From NCBI GenBank assembly GCA_034620365.1, contig JAQGEQ010000058.1:186001-250000 (forward strand): a DNA stretch of 64,000 nt. Direction: 5' to 3'. Source of the stretch: Pegea sp. RAD2-039. Its lineage: Eukaryota; Chordata; Thaliacea; Salpida; Salpidae. Shown here piece by piece: positions 1 to 13,000 of the stretch (position 1 is the first letter of the stretch; each line of letters starts with the position of its first letter). Position numbers and translations under genes: made by a program. The notes below the pieces were generated by a model that was not told the DNA's origin, made no database searches, and saw nothing but the letters and a program-made list of their open reading frames with translations.

Positions 1-2349
1 CTTTTATTATCTTAGAGATTGTACCAAAATATTGTACAAACTAAAAACTGAAATAAACATGTTAAAATCAGTTGTAATGCTCTCAACTAAATATAGTTAT
101 AGGAAGGATAGTTTACCACTTTTTAAGATTTGAACAAAATTTTGATGCAATATTTTTCTTATGATAGCAAATAAAAGATATTCTAAATTGAATGAATATC
201 AAAAGAAGAAATCTTTTTGCTTATCAAAACTTAAGTTTTAGTACCAGTAGTAATTCACATGATACCAAAGCAAATGTTTGATGATTGAATTTAGAACTTG
301 AATATAAAGTATTGAGAGCAGTAACATCAATTACTTATAAATCAAGATCTGTCATTTTAGTAATCATTACGAAAGTTAGTAAAAACAATTTTTTTTATTT
401 TACATGAAGTTTAATCAAGTTGACTAATAAGTCTTATTAGAAACTTTTATGAGTTAAACTACCTATTTTTTACTTTAATAACCTCAATTGGTGTCAAACT
501 AAAGTAGTTGAATTCTTCCTGGTAGATTACAACAGTTTCTTTTGTGCTTTAAAAACACTGAATTTTTATATTGTCAAGAGCTATTATTAGAGTTTGAAAA
601 CACAACTAGTTAAAAATATTATCAGTTAAAAAGTTAGCAACATCTAGAGTAAATATTTATATCATAGATAGTTTTACTTTGCTTATTGTTTTATGTTTTA
701 CGATCACTTTGGTATTTTCCATCTTTTTCAAATAATTTTGTAGACACTTCATGATGATTATATCAAATAAAAGTAGTCCTGTTATGTCAGGTACAAACGT
801 ATTCACTTAAAAATAAAACCTTAAATGAAAAGATCAATATTTTTAAGGAAGAACTGATAAATAAGATCCAAAGTCTGTCTTATGCTGACATGACTAAAGA
901 AACCAGAAAAATTCAGCCTAAACAAGTTAATCAAATTTCATTGATGAAGAACAAAGTAAAAGTGGTATCCTCAAACATTACCTTAACAATACAGTTTCAA
1001 ACTAAAATGTATACAAAGAGCTCCAAATTCCCATCATATGCATCTTCAACAGCCCTCAGTTTAAAATCTACAATCCAATCATAAATAGGAAGTAAGATTT
1101 AATTTGTCCAATGTCGCTTGAAGACACTGTTTCTCGGATAATAAACAAATTCAAGACGTCTTATCGAGTTTGTTCAAGCTTTTCAAATAAAAGACTAATA
1201 AGCTGAAACTCGAAGCCATCAGCACCAATTGCTCTCATCAAGCCATACATACAAACGAAGCGAACTAAAAAGCAGCAAGACCAATGATCTGCAGAACTAC
1301 GCCATAAACGGATAGGTGCTTAGACGAATAAAGGTAGTGATAGATTTGATATCATCAATGTTACGCTTATTAGGATTCAGCTCTTTTATTTCAAGAGACA
1401 GCTTTTATGAGGTTGTTTCTGAGTTTCTACTTCAAATACATTCTACTATTAGTTGAAGAATTACTTACAGTGAGATCTGATATATGGCAAAAAAGATAAA
1501 CTTTGTTTTCAATTATCTTTAATCCAACCAAGCCGACTTATCGTTTCTAAATGAATCTTGGCTGCTTCTTAGACTTTCGAAATCATTTGTATTTCCTCTT
1601 AACTAACAGCTCAACAGACTCCTCTTGAAATAGAGTCTTTCCCAATATTAAACAACTTTTTAAATTGTTTGTGTCGACCGTTTTAACTTGAAATACAAAC
1701 TCAGAATTTTCTTGTGCTTCTATTTCTCATTAAACGTCTCAAACTATAATCATTTAGACGATTCTACCAAATCTCTCAACCTCACATCTACAAATTATAT
1801 AACTTCATGTATCCACAAGCCTACTTGTTCAAGAAGTTACAATTTGGATCTTTTATTCTGTAACCAACCACGACTAAATTTGTTATTTTGTTCGGCTAAC
1901 CTTTTCTTCCACATACAATCATTTATTTTTATTTTTTGAGTTTAGTTTGATCCATCTATAAAAGCAATAATAGTGGTATAACCAATTCTAATTTATATTT
2001 CTAAACTCATTTAATTAGTAGTGTATGATCTTTACAATTTTTCTATAACAATTTTATCGAAGTTCTGACCAATTTCATTCAAACTCTTGTTCCATTAAAA
2101 GCTCTCCCCAACCTCAATTGTAATAAATAACCAACTGACATTAATGACTTGTTAAATCAAATGCTTACCATCGATACCAGCAATTGGGAGGATATCGCAG
2201 TAGGCTCCGAATAACGCTATCTACTTTGCAAACAAATAAAGGATAAAGAAGAAAACCAGCTTCAATTAAAAGAAATCCTAAAGTTGTTTTCTTTTACATC
2301 TCACTGTGTCTAGCTTAATCTTTAACTCTGTCACTCATAACACAACCGG
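1..2349. other. AT-rich spacer, no gene seen
   Basis: I see no exon with a recognisable domain here on either strand. Short open frames (for example 890-1084 and 1688-1939) have low-complexity translations and no family resemblance. The part from about 1100 to 2300 is less AT-rich and could be a decayed repeat, but nothing in it could be identified. Confidence 0.5.
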
Positions 2350-2599
2350 CATGTACATTTTCTACAGTACCAGATTCTATTTGAATAAGTTTCAGGTTGT
2401 AGGCTACATTATAATTGAATAAGTGCTTATAAGTTGTGATATAGTTATTTATAGGAAGTGATTTGTATAGTATATATATACTGTATTTGGTGACAGTAAA
2501 AATCTTGTATGCAAACCTATTATCAGACATCAGCAAATCTGTATCTGCTGATTTAGTAAAACTTAAATCAGAAATTGCCAAAGAAGTTGACTATGATCA

Positions 2600-2863
2600 A
2601 TGACTAGACTTGGAGCAAATAGCTCAGATCATCAAACACCGCTGAAAGTATCCTTTCAGGAAAATTGGAACAAACGCAAGTTTCTTGCCAAGCTGTATAA
2701 GTTAAAGCTTGAGGAAAAATTCGAGCGCATTAGAGTAGCACATGATATGTGTAAAGATGATCGCTTAGAAAATAAGCGTCTTCTAAAAGAAGCATATAAC
2801 CGAAATCAGAAGGAACAACAAACTGATTTCAAATACAAAGTTCGAGGCCCACCATGGGCTTGA
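2600..2863 (+). pseudogene. LINE ORF1 C-terminal remnant
   Basis: An 87-codon open stretch with a basic, coiled-coil-like, Lys/Arg/Glu-rich translation. The nucleotide sequence matches 45535-45800 of the second LINE copy. It probably represents the C-terminal part of ORF1, the RNA-binding protein of the element. The upstream ORF1 part (PHD finger) is deleted here. No function can be expected from the fragment. Confidence 0.6.
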
Positions 2864-3033
2864 GAGTTGTCAAGCTTTTTTCAAAAACGGAAGCGGCAAA
2901 TAACCACTGAACCCACATCTTCTTTTTTCAAACTCTCTCCGGACACAATTGTTAATACCAAGATATCAATTTACAGAAGCCCATCATCAAATCTCACAAG
3001 CGTCAAAAACACAATTCTTCTATCACATTAGGT

Positions 3034-3963
3034 ATGTTCTTCAACGCACGGTCAATTATTAACAAAATTTTTCAATTGAAAGCTCTTTTGCATTCCCAAG
3101 ATTTCACATTTGTTTTTAATACTGAAACTTGGTTGAAACCGTTTTATTCTGATTCTTTTCTGGTTGACGATAACCTTTTTTGTGTTTTGCATTGTGATAG
3201 ACTGTATGATAGAGGCGGCGGTGTTTGCGTAATTTACAAAATATTGCTTGCACCCAAGATCTCTAGAATTCAGATCGATCCCATTAATTATCCAGGGTTT
3301 GAGATTATCGCTTTTGATTTTCATTACTCAAAGTCCAAATTTTCTCGTTTTATATGTACTTATCTACCACCCTCTAAAACTACTGATGAGGTTACTGTTA
3401 AGGTCTTATTGAAGGCTTTGAAGAGTGTTGTGTGTCCTGAGTCTTGGGAGATTTTAATTTTGGTAAAATTGATTGGGATAAACCGAATTTAGCATCTAGT
3501 GGAAAATCGTTTAACATGGATAGCAATAATACTAATTCACCCTTTCTGAGTCCATACCTTTGTAAGCTTCCTCAATGCCAATAATCTATCTCAGATGGTT
3601 ACTTTTCCAACTCAAGTTAGTGGTAAAACTTTGGATCTTCTTATCACATCAAAACCCGAGAACATTATCTACGTTGATCAAAAGGAACCTTTTGCTTTGA
3701 CATACGATCACAACATGATTGAACTTGAGCTCCACCAAACTTTTATTATGAACATTAAAACTTCAAGCAAAAGGAATTTTTCCTGTGAAAATTATAATGG
3801 TATTAACAAATTTCTATCAGATGTTGACTGGATTTCTGTTTTCAACTCTTCCGAAGACATCAATACTATTTACTTAAGATTTACTAACATCGTTAAAGAG
3901 TCAATCAAAAAATTTTATCTTTCTATAGAGCCAACAAAAAACCACATTTGCCCAAAAATTTAA
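3034..3963 (+). pseudogene. LINE ORF2 apurinic-type endonuclease, broken
   Basis: The translation from 3034 shows the N-terminal part of the exonuclease-endonuclease-phosphatase fold used by LINEs to nick target DNA: an N-A-R-S-I motif near the start, then a T-E-T-W motif (catalytic Glu region). After about 3440 a small deletion shifts the frame and destroys the G-D-F-N motif that is intact in copy 2 (near 46330-46345). Reading resumes in another frame at 3595-3963, which carries the end of the endonuclease and the linker to the reverse transcriptase. Non-functional. Confidence 0.8.
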
Positions 3964-4079
3964 AGAATTTATAACATTTAAAAAACCTCCTATACAAACA
4001 AACTAAAACAGACCCTTCCATCAAATCTCTGTACAAAGATCTTTGTATAGTTTACAAGAAATCTATTTCTAATTTCTAT

Positions 4080-4858
4080 TTAGGAAGACAAAGTGCCGTT
4101 TTATCTTCACCTAGCAAGAAAACGTTTTTGGGTTTTATAAATTGCAAGCTTAAGGCGAAATCTCAAACACCTCCCCTACTTGATAACAGCGAACAGCTTG
4201 CGATGGAACCAGAAAAATAGGCTGAGTTGCTAAACAATCAATTTAATAGCGTTTTTATAACCGATGATGGCAATACTCCTTCTCTCTCCTACTCCACAAT
4301 TCATACAAATGTCTCTGAGATGGTAGATCTTGACATAACGGTCAATATGGTATCTAAGGCTATTTCTTCTTTAAAATCATCAGTTTCCAACACCCCAGAT
4401 CAGATGCCAGGTTTGTTTTTAAGAAAAACTACTTCATCTTTATCACTACCTTTATCGCTTTTCTTTAACATCACTCTGAGGCAAAGAAGAGTTCCACAAA
4501 TTTGGAAGAATGCTATTATTACTTCAATTCATAAAAAGGGTCACAGAAACACGGAAATTCGACGAGTTAAATACGAATTAATTCTTATTTTTAAAATTAT
4601 CCACAATTTAATTGACATTCAGTTTGATGATTTCTTTTCTATTAGTCTTTCCTTCAAGTTATACCATCTCAGATGACACCAATTACACCTTAATAAGCCT
4701 ATATCACCTAGTACATTGGTCAGAGCGAATTTTTTCTCATACCGCTATTAGTACATGGAACCAGCTGCCATCAAACATTGCCATGTCAAAGTCGCTCACG
4801 TTATTCAAGAAGAAGTTGAACCGTTGTAATATTGCCAACATTGTCATTTCTAAACTGT
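4080..4858 (+). pseudogene. LINE ORF2 reverse transcriptase, core deleted
   Basis: The first part encodes the N-terminal fingers of a LINE reverse transcriptase, ending in a W-K-N-A-I-I-T-S-I-H-K-K-G stretch typical of the family. It is interrupted by an in-frame TAG at 4218-4220. Near 4550 the sequence jumps to a Leu/Ile/Arg-rich tail (R-R-V-K-Y-E-L-I) that normally lies after the catalytic palm. The whole catalytic region, including the F-x-D-D motif, is missing. The tail runs to a stop near 4858. Confidence 0.8.
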
Positions 4859-5061
4859 GATTTTTTTCTTTTATTATTAACATTCCATGTAATTGTTCAC
4901 TGTTATATGCTTTGAGTGATATCGAAATACAATACGTTACATCTTTTACTTTCTATATTTTTGGCTAAATAGATGTTATTTGTGAGAATGTGTATTAGCG
5001 AGAGGTGCTCTCTTCAGGTACCCTCCTTTACATTTATTGAAATAAATAAATAAAAGAAATG

Positions 5062-7038
5062 TATCTCTCATAGAAAATATCTGAACTCAAATATACCTAT
5101 AAACCAAACTTTCAGCTTTACTATTAGAAAAATAACTGGCACGTCAATAATGTAATTCAAATTTCTAACAGCAGTTCATCACGTAAACTACTTAACTTTT
5201 TTAAATCAAATATATATCCCGATTCATACATTACATGGCTTATTGATACAAATCAAAAGTCATATCTCAGTGGTTTTGATAATACTTGATTTTTCAACCA
5301 AACTTAAAAAGATTCTTCACTAAGAACAATGATTTGAAAAATATAATAAAAAAAGAGAAGAAATCAACACTTATGGATGGTTTTATTATCACTAATTTTC
5401 AACTGGAGTCACAAAATTAAAGACACGTTAACTCGTACACCTGAACAATTCTTTCTTAATTTGTTAAGCACTTTATTTATCTTGTTCTAGAATCTGTTAG
5501 ATGCCTTTAGTTTCCAATTACCGTCAGTTCATTATGCACTTTTAGTTTCATTATTAAACTAGTTCACAATAATGGAGACAGTAATAAACCATCTACTCAC
5601 CCACCAAAATCTTCTGCTAGTAGCTTCTGTTGAATCATCAATTTGCAAATAATTCAAACTTCTTACAAAAATGTAGTATTTGATTGTCAAATTGTTATCT
5701 TTTTAAACTTTTCCTAGTGATCAGCATTTGTCTAGTCTCAATCAGTGGCTATGTTAATCAGCAAATAATATAAAAACCAATACTATCTATGCAGATAATC
5801 ACAACACCTTTGACCCAGTTTCACAAATCGTAATAGTAAAAACACTCAAACAATTTAATAATAACCTTACTGTCATTATTTCTATTGATCAATTATTAAA
5901 AGATAAACAATAACAAGTCATTAATAACTCCGTTTAAAAGCTTCAAAACTAATCCTTTTCTTCATTACAATGTTTATATTTTTGATTCTAAATTTATATT
6001 TTATTTATAGTTGTACAGTGTTCTTATTTTTTCTATAATAATTATGATCAAATGCGATTTTGTCGACCTTTTAATTATCTATCTGCTTAAATTGTTTTGC
6101 TTTGTTTACTATAAGAGCTTCAGAATGTATAAACTGCGTTAAATAAAATCAATAAATATTTAAAAATGAATACAATAAATTTGTTCTTTCAAAATGTTCA
6201 ATATGAATGTATGACTTATGATATAATCTGGTGTGAAAAAAACAAATAATAATAAAACTTTGTAAATAGATATTTGCTTACAAAGTTTGAATAAACAAAC
6301 TGGAAACAGTAATTGTTCTTATTGTTACCTTATTGTTGTTTTAAAATTATTTTAAAAAATACTTTTAATTGAGTTCAAAGAATTTGATTAACTATTTGAT
6401 GATAAAAACAATCTAAAAGGCAACAATAAAACAATCAACAAGGTTCTTTAAATATCAAAAAACTTTCTTTTTTCACTACTAACAATTAATCTTTATAAAC
6501 TCATTATACAACAAATTATGACTTTAAATGTGATAAAAAAAAATTCATTTATGCATTTTAAATTGTAATTTATACTAAATAAAATCAAAACAAAAAGTAT
6601 TAATTAAATTTAAACTTTTTTGTTCATTATCACATACATTGTGGTCTATAAAACTAATTATAATCATTTTTCTGCAAGAACTTAAATGAAATACTTAATA
6701 AACTTTTAACCGCTAGATGAAGACCAAGAGCTAAAGAAATCTAACTTTTGTAAAAAATATTTTTTCTTAAGTCAGATTTGACTATATAAATTAGACAATT
6801 TATCTCAAAAGTTCAATTTAAAACTTTAAAGAAGTCAGACAGCAACGATTTTTAGTGTAATTGTACTCAAAAGTTTTGATTTTATTCGTATATGTTGAGA
6901 AAAAAAATAAATTAAAACTAACTTTAAAAGAGAAAAATATTGAGAAATAGAATTAATGATTTTTTTCATTTTTATTTGTACAGATTTATCATTTATAATT
7001 TTATTTGGTTAAACTCAATAAATTACTGTAATTTAGAT
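5062..7038. other. AT-rich spacer upstream of the GPCR gene
   Basis: No coding sequence recognised. It presumably holds the promoter and 5' UTR of the downstream adhesion GPCR. A TATATAAA string near 6784 is not meaningful on its own in such AT-rich DNA. Confidence 0.5.
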
Positions 7039-10000
7039 ATGAATTTATTCTTCATTTTTTGTTTGATCTTTCTTACATGGAGCAGCAGATCCTCAGGTAA
7101 TTTTGTACTTTTTGTATTTAATTTAGAGTAAAAAATTTCCGACAATCTTAATCCAAGATACCTTTTAAAAGTAGAAAACTTTTTTAAGATCAGATTTATT
7201 TTAACTGAAACCTTATTTTTAACAGAATCTAAATATTTAAACTTTTTTTGACGTTTATTTTAAATATAAAATTGACGAAAACTCATTTTAATATGGATTT
7301 TATAGTAACTTCTTAATTTTAAATTTTACTGAGTGAATAAATTTTACTATAAGATCTCTCTCTGGTGATAATATCGAATAATAGAAAAACTGTTGATCTA
7401 TAAAGCTACCTTTTATAATCTCTCAATAGAAGTAATAGATAAATACCAAACACCGAAAAATAAATTGATAAAATCTTTCTGAAATTAGTATCCAACAATT
7501 TTGTTTGCATTTCACATCACCAACAACAACTAATAACATCATTTGTTTCAATCATACAATAGCTGGAGTACCAGAAACAGTTTTCTGCTCTAGTTCCGTA
7601 GAACCAACTCTACTAACTGATCCTGAGGTAATCATTTCACCTGGATACGGCAGTGCACGCTCATATCCTCCAAGGATGAACTGTTCTCTTTCACGCTATT
7701 CAAACAGGACTCATCATATCAAAATTAAATTTGAACAACTTGATTTGGAATCAAGATATGATTACCTACAGGTAATTTATGTTTTTCAAACATAAACTCT
7801 TATAAAAAAAATTTAAATTTTTATAGATATATGAAGATTATAACACATCTATAATTGCTGGGAAGAAACCAGCTATGCAAGTCTACAGTTTATCTCATAC
7901 CAACAGTGAAATAATATTACAAAAAGATTATGTTACATTTGTACTTATATCTGATGTGGCAGACTCAGGACTTGGTTTAAACATGACCATCATGCCTTAC
8001 GGTAAATTACTTTAAGAATTTAAAATTAGCTTTGGAATAGTCAGGAAGTAATTAGAAAGTTTTTCAATAACTTGTTAGAGAAAGCCTTGAAAAATTTTTT
8101 TATACAATTTTGTTTAAATTATTTTTAAACTTTCTTATAACAGATATCAATGAATGCGCTGATCCAGATTTGCACAAATGTTCTGTTAATAGTCACTGCC
8201 ATGATATAATAGGCGGTCATATATGCGAATGTATAAGAGGGTATACAGGGAATGGGACTGAGTGTCATGGTGAAAACTACTGACCAATTGAAGCACAAAA
8301 ATTTTGAATACTAACAAATATTATTTCTATTAGATATTGACGAATGCCAAAACTCTGATGCTTGCACAGAAAATTCTGATTGTATCAATGAGGACGGTGG
8401 ATATAGATGTTTGTGTCGAAGTGGATTTAAATCTATATTTAAGTCGAATCAAACAGTTTGTGAAGGTTTGTCAACTGTAATAATTGTTGGTACTTTTAAT
8501 ATCCAATAAACTTTTTAGATATAAACGAATGTCAGCATAACCAAAAAATTTGTTCGACCAGTGCTAAGTGTATCAACTTAGTAGGAAGCTATAAATGTGC
8601 TTGTAATGATGGATATTCTGGGAATGGAAGAGTTTGTCATGGTAACATCATTTTATTTGAATAATTTATTTCACATCAAAACCTTACATTAACAGATATT
8701 GATGAATGTAAATCAAGCTCAAACAACTGTTCACAACAAGCAAAATGTGTCAATACAATTGGCTCATACAACTGCAAGTGCAACCCTGGACATGAAGGGA
8801 ACGGTTTCACATGCGATGGTAACTTTCTTGATTTAAATTTGTTTTTATCATTTGTTACCTATTTTTTTACATAGATACTTTAATGATTATTTATGAAATT
8901 TTCAGAGATCTTTGAGTGTTCTACTAATAAACATACTTGTTCTCCCTATGCTAGTTGTACTGACACTACGAGCGGATATACCTGTCTATGTCTACCGGGG
9001 TACACCGGTGATGGATATATATGCAGTGGTTGGTACCATGTCTTATAAGATTGCTGATATCATCAAAACTTATTTGAATATTTTTCAACTAGATATTAAT
9101 GAATGTCATGTACAAAGTGATAATTGTTCAATTAATGCAAACTGTAATAACACTTTTGGAGGATTTGAATGTCAATGTAAAGATGGATTTGTTGGAGATG
9201 GACATATTTGTGAAGGTGAGACATCTTTTTCATCTGCAAGGTTTAGTTGTTGAGTTATAATTTTTAGAAGCAAAAGCAAATTAAGCAGAGATTGGCAAGT
9301 TTGTTTTATAATTATACTTAGAATTTTTTAATAAAATTGCCTACACAATTTTATTAAATAACAAGTTCTTATTACATTTAGATGTCAACGAATGCAAGAT
9401 TTTAGAAAATAAATGTGCTGTTAATGGGCATTGTCAAAACAATTTAGGTGGATATCAGTGTGTTTGTGATATTGGCTACAGAGGCGATGGAATCAACTAT
9501 TGTACAGGTGATTGTTCAACTTTAATGTTAGTTGCTATAATCAGAGTTTATACATATTTGTGTGTAAAATACTTCATAAGGAAACGCGTCTTTATACACC
9601 CACCTTCAAAAGTTGTTTATTATCATAATCAGAGATTTTTAAATTGAATAAGTTTGCTTCTTGAAAACTTTTACTTATACCATCAAATAATGAGTTACAT
9701 CAGCATACCTATTCGTAAAAATTCAGTTTAAAGCTAAATTGGAATACTTGTATGACCCTTCTTAAAATTCAGACTCATTATTTTTGTATCGGTTCTATTG
9801 CTACTAGAAATTTATTTTGAAGAGTTTCCTTTTAGAAACTAATTTAGAAATTTATATGAATCATTAAGTTTTTACAATATTGATAAAAACCAACTTCCTG
9901 AAACCTTTTGATTTTGATTATTTACAGATATCGATGAGTGTTCCAAACCTTTCAGCTGTGGTGTTCATGGCGATTGTCATAATACTATTGGTAGCTTTTA

Positions 10001-13000
10001 TTGTACTTGTCATGATGGGTATGAAGGTCCACCTTGTATGGGTAATTATACAAACTTTTCAATTAAATTATTGGTTATACTAGAAAAGATTTATGTTTAT
10101 CAAATACCAACTGAAATCAAAAATCTAATTTGAACAGATATAAATGAATGTAAATTGGGAACTCACAACTGTTCTAAGGATGCTGAATGCTTAAACAGTA
10201 AGGGAGGTTACGCTTGCAAGTGTTATAAGGGTTATTCAGGAGACGGCTTCAACTGTACAGGTATATTTCAGACTACAAAAGATGAAATTAAAGTATTTAT
10301 TTTAGATCATTGTTTACATTCATCTAAATACGTCAAATAAAAAGTTTTGAAGGATATATTTTACATTGGTTTTGTTTCAGATAACGATGAATGTTCCAGT
10401 GGTTATGATGTGTGCCATAAATATGCTCATTGTACTAATTTACCTGGTAAATATAGCTGTAAGTGCTGGGACGGTACAGAAGGAGACGGTTATACTTCGT
10501 GTCGAGGTTTGTTTTTGACTTCAATTTTAATAATATCGAAATTATATCAAGGAAGTTGAATTGTTGTTAATTTATACATTTTAATAGATATAGATGAATG
10601 TGAAACTGGTCACCAGTGTTCTTCTATGGCAAGTTGTTTTAATACGGTTGGTTCGTACAATTGTACATGCAATCGTGGTTATGAAGGAAGTGGCTTCTTA
10701 TGTGAAGGTAGCAACGTTTAAATATTACTTTTATTGAAGTAAAACTAATTTAAACGAAAGATATTGATGAGTGTACGACGGGAAGAGACGATTGCTCGTC
10801 CAATGCTTATTGCATCAACAAAGAAGGAAGTTTCTCTTGTTCTTGTCTACCTGGCTTCTTAGGAAATGGCATGGTCTGCAATGGTGTGTTGTTTAATTAA
10901 TGAGTTACATCAGCATACCTATTCGTAAAAATTCAGTTTAAAGCTAAATTGGAATACTTGTATGACCCTTCTTAAAATTCAGACTCATTAGTTTTGTATC
11001 GGTTCTATTGCTACTAGAAATTTGTTTTGAATATTTTCCTTTTAGAAACTAATTTAGAAATTTATATGAATCATTAAGTTTTTACAATATTGATAAAAAC
11101 CAACTTCCTGAAACCTTTTGATTTTGATTATTTGCAGATATCGATGAGTGTTCTGATCCTTTCAGCTGTGGTGTTCATAGCGATTGTCATAATACTATTG
11201 GTAGCTTTTATTGTACTTGTCATGATGGGTATGAAGGTCCACCTTGTATGGGTAATTATACAAACTTTTCAATTAAATTATTGGTTATACTAGAAAAGAT
11301 TTATGTTTATCAAATACCAACTGAAATCAAAAATCTAATTTGAACAGATATAAATGAATGTAAATTGGGAACTCACAACTGTTCTAAGGATGCTGAATGC
11401 TTAAACAGTAAAGGAGGTTACGCTTGCAAGTGTCATATGGGTTATTCAGGAGACGGCTTCAACTGTACAGGTATATTTCAGACTACAAAAGATGAAATTA
11501 AAGTATTTATTTTAGATCATTGTTTACATTCATCTAAATACGTCAAATAAAAAGTTTTGAAGGATATATTTTACATTGGTTTTGTTTCAGATAACGATGA
11601 ATGTTCCAGTGGTTATGATGTGTGCCATAAATATGCTCATTGTACTAATATTCCGGGTAATTATAGCTGCAAGTGCTGGGACGGTACAAAAGGAGACGGT
11701 TATACTTCGTGTCAAGGTTTGTTTTTGACTTCAATTTTAATAATATCGAAATTATATCATAAGAGTGTTTGAATTATTGTTAATTTATACATTTTAATAG
11801 ATATTGATGAATGTGAAGCTGGTCACCAGTGTTCTTCTATGGCAAGTTGTTTTAATACGGTTGGTTCGTACAATTGTACATGCAATCGTGGTTATGAAGG
11901 AAGTGGCTTCTTATGTGAAGGTAGCAACGTTTAAATATTACTTTTATTGAAGTAAAACTAATTTAAACGAAAGATATTGATGAGTGTACGACGGGAAGAG
12001 ACGATTGCTCGTCCAATGCTTATTGCATCAACAAAGAAGGAAGTTTCTCTTGTTCTTGTCTACCTGGCTTCTTAGGAGATGGCATGGTCTGCAATGGTGT
12101 GTTTTTTTAAATCTTTCTGTTTGGTATATTGTAAGTTTGAAATCGGCTCATAACCGTATTTAAAGGTACTTAAACTGGCAAACCGATATAAGTCTAAGAA
12201 ATAAAAAGATCTTACTCTAGAGTCACAAAACTTTTCTTCATATAGGATGTTATGACTTCGCCGGAAAAATCATTTAAACTGATTTATTGACGCAATTGAA
12301 AACTTTATTGAAGAATTAAGAATCGCTAGTTGTTGTTAAAGTCATTTGAAAGCCTTATGACTGAGCCAACAGTCTTTTATGATTCGTTTCAAATCTATTT
12401 TGCAAATATTCTGAAGTTCAGCTTTAAAACTATATAAAATTTTTTAAGACTAGTATCTTATATCCTTACTTTAAATTGATATTTTTGTTTCAATTAAACT
12501 TTGATCTTCAGATGTAGATGAATGCTTACTAGGAATAGATAACTGCAGTAAATACTCGACATGTGAGAATACAAGAGGAGGTTTTAGATGCTCTTGTAAC
12601 CCAGGGTTTACTAGTGTTGGTGATGAATGCATAGGTAAAATAATATTGCTTTTAAATTTGTTTATGGAATTAATTATAGACGACTAATTTTTTATTACAG
12701 ATATTAATGAGTGTTTACAAAAACCACCCCTTTGTTCCATTAATTCTGTTTGTTCAAACACGAATGGTAGCTTTTCATGCAGCTGTAACAATGGTTTTTC
12801 TGGAAATGGTTTTTCGTGCGTAGGTGAGTTCCAGTTGTCATTGTCAGTCACAATAATAGATAGTTAATATCTTGCAAATTAGTTTTATAAAGTTGTATCG
12901 TTAGGTAAAAAGATAAAATTTTGGATTTTTTAAGATAGCTATAGGCTCAAAAACGTCGAAAAACTAAAAATAAATCATTTTAGATTATGAAATCGGAGCT

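Larger units (their letters stand above)
2350..5061 (+). mobile_element. CR1/jockey-like LINE, broken copy 1
   Basis: This is a non-LTR retrotransposon relic, closely matching the copy at about 44.9-47.9 kb on the same strand. Order: short ORF1 remnant, endonuclease (3034-3963), start of the reverse transcriptase (about 4080-4550), then a jump straight to the C-terminal tail of ORF2 (about 4555-4858). A 3' UTR follows that ends in a short run of ATAAA-type repeats (5040-5061), as in CR1/L2-type elements. Relative to copy 2, the ORF1 PHD-finger region is missing (junction near 2517). The catalytic core of the reverse transcriptase is absent and several stops and frameshifts are present, so the copy is dead. 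The 5' limit is approximate because similarity to copy 2 fades near 2350. Confidence 0.85.

Noticed and set aside
890..1084. 64-codon open frame in the left spacer
   Set aside because: No domain, no splice context, low-complexity Lys/Ser-rich translation.
6784..6791. TATATAAA upstream of the GPCR start as a TATA box
   Set aside because: The word is common by chance in this AT-rich DNA and no transcription start is known.
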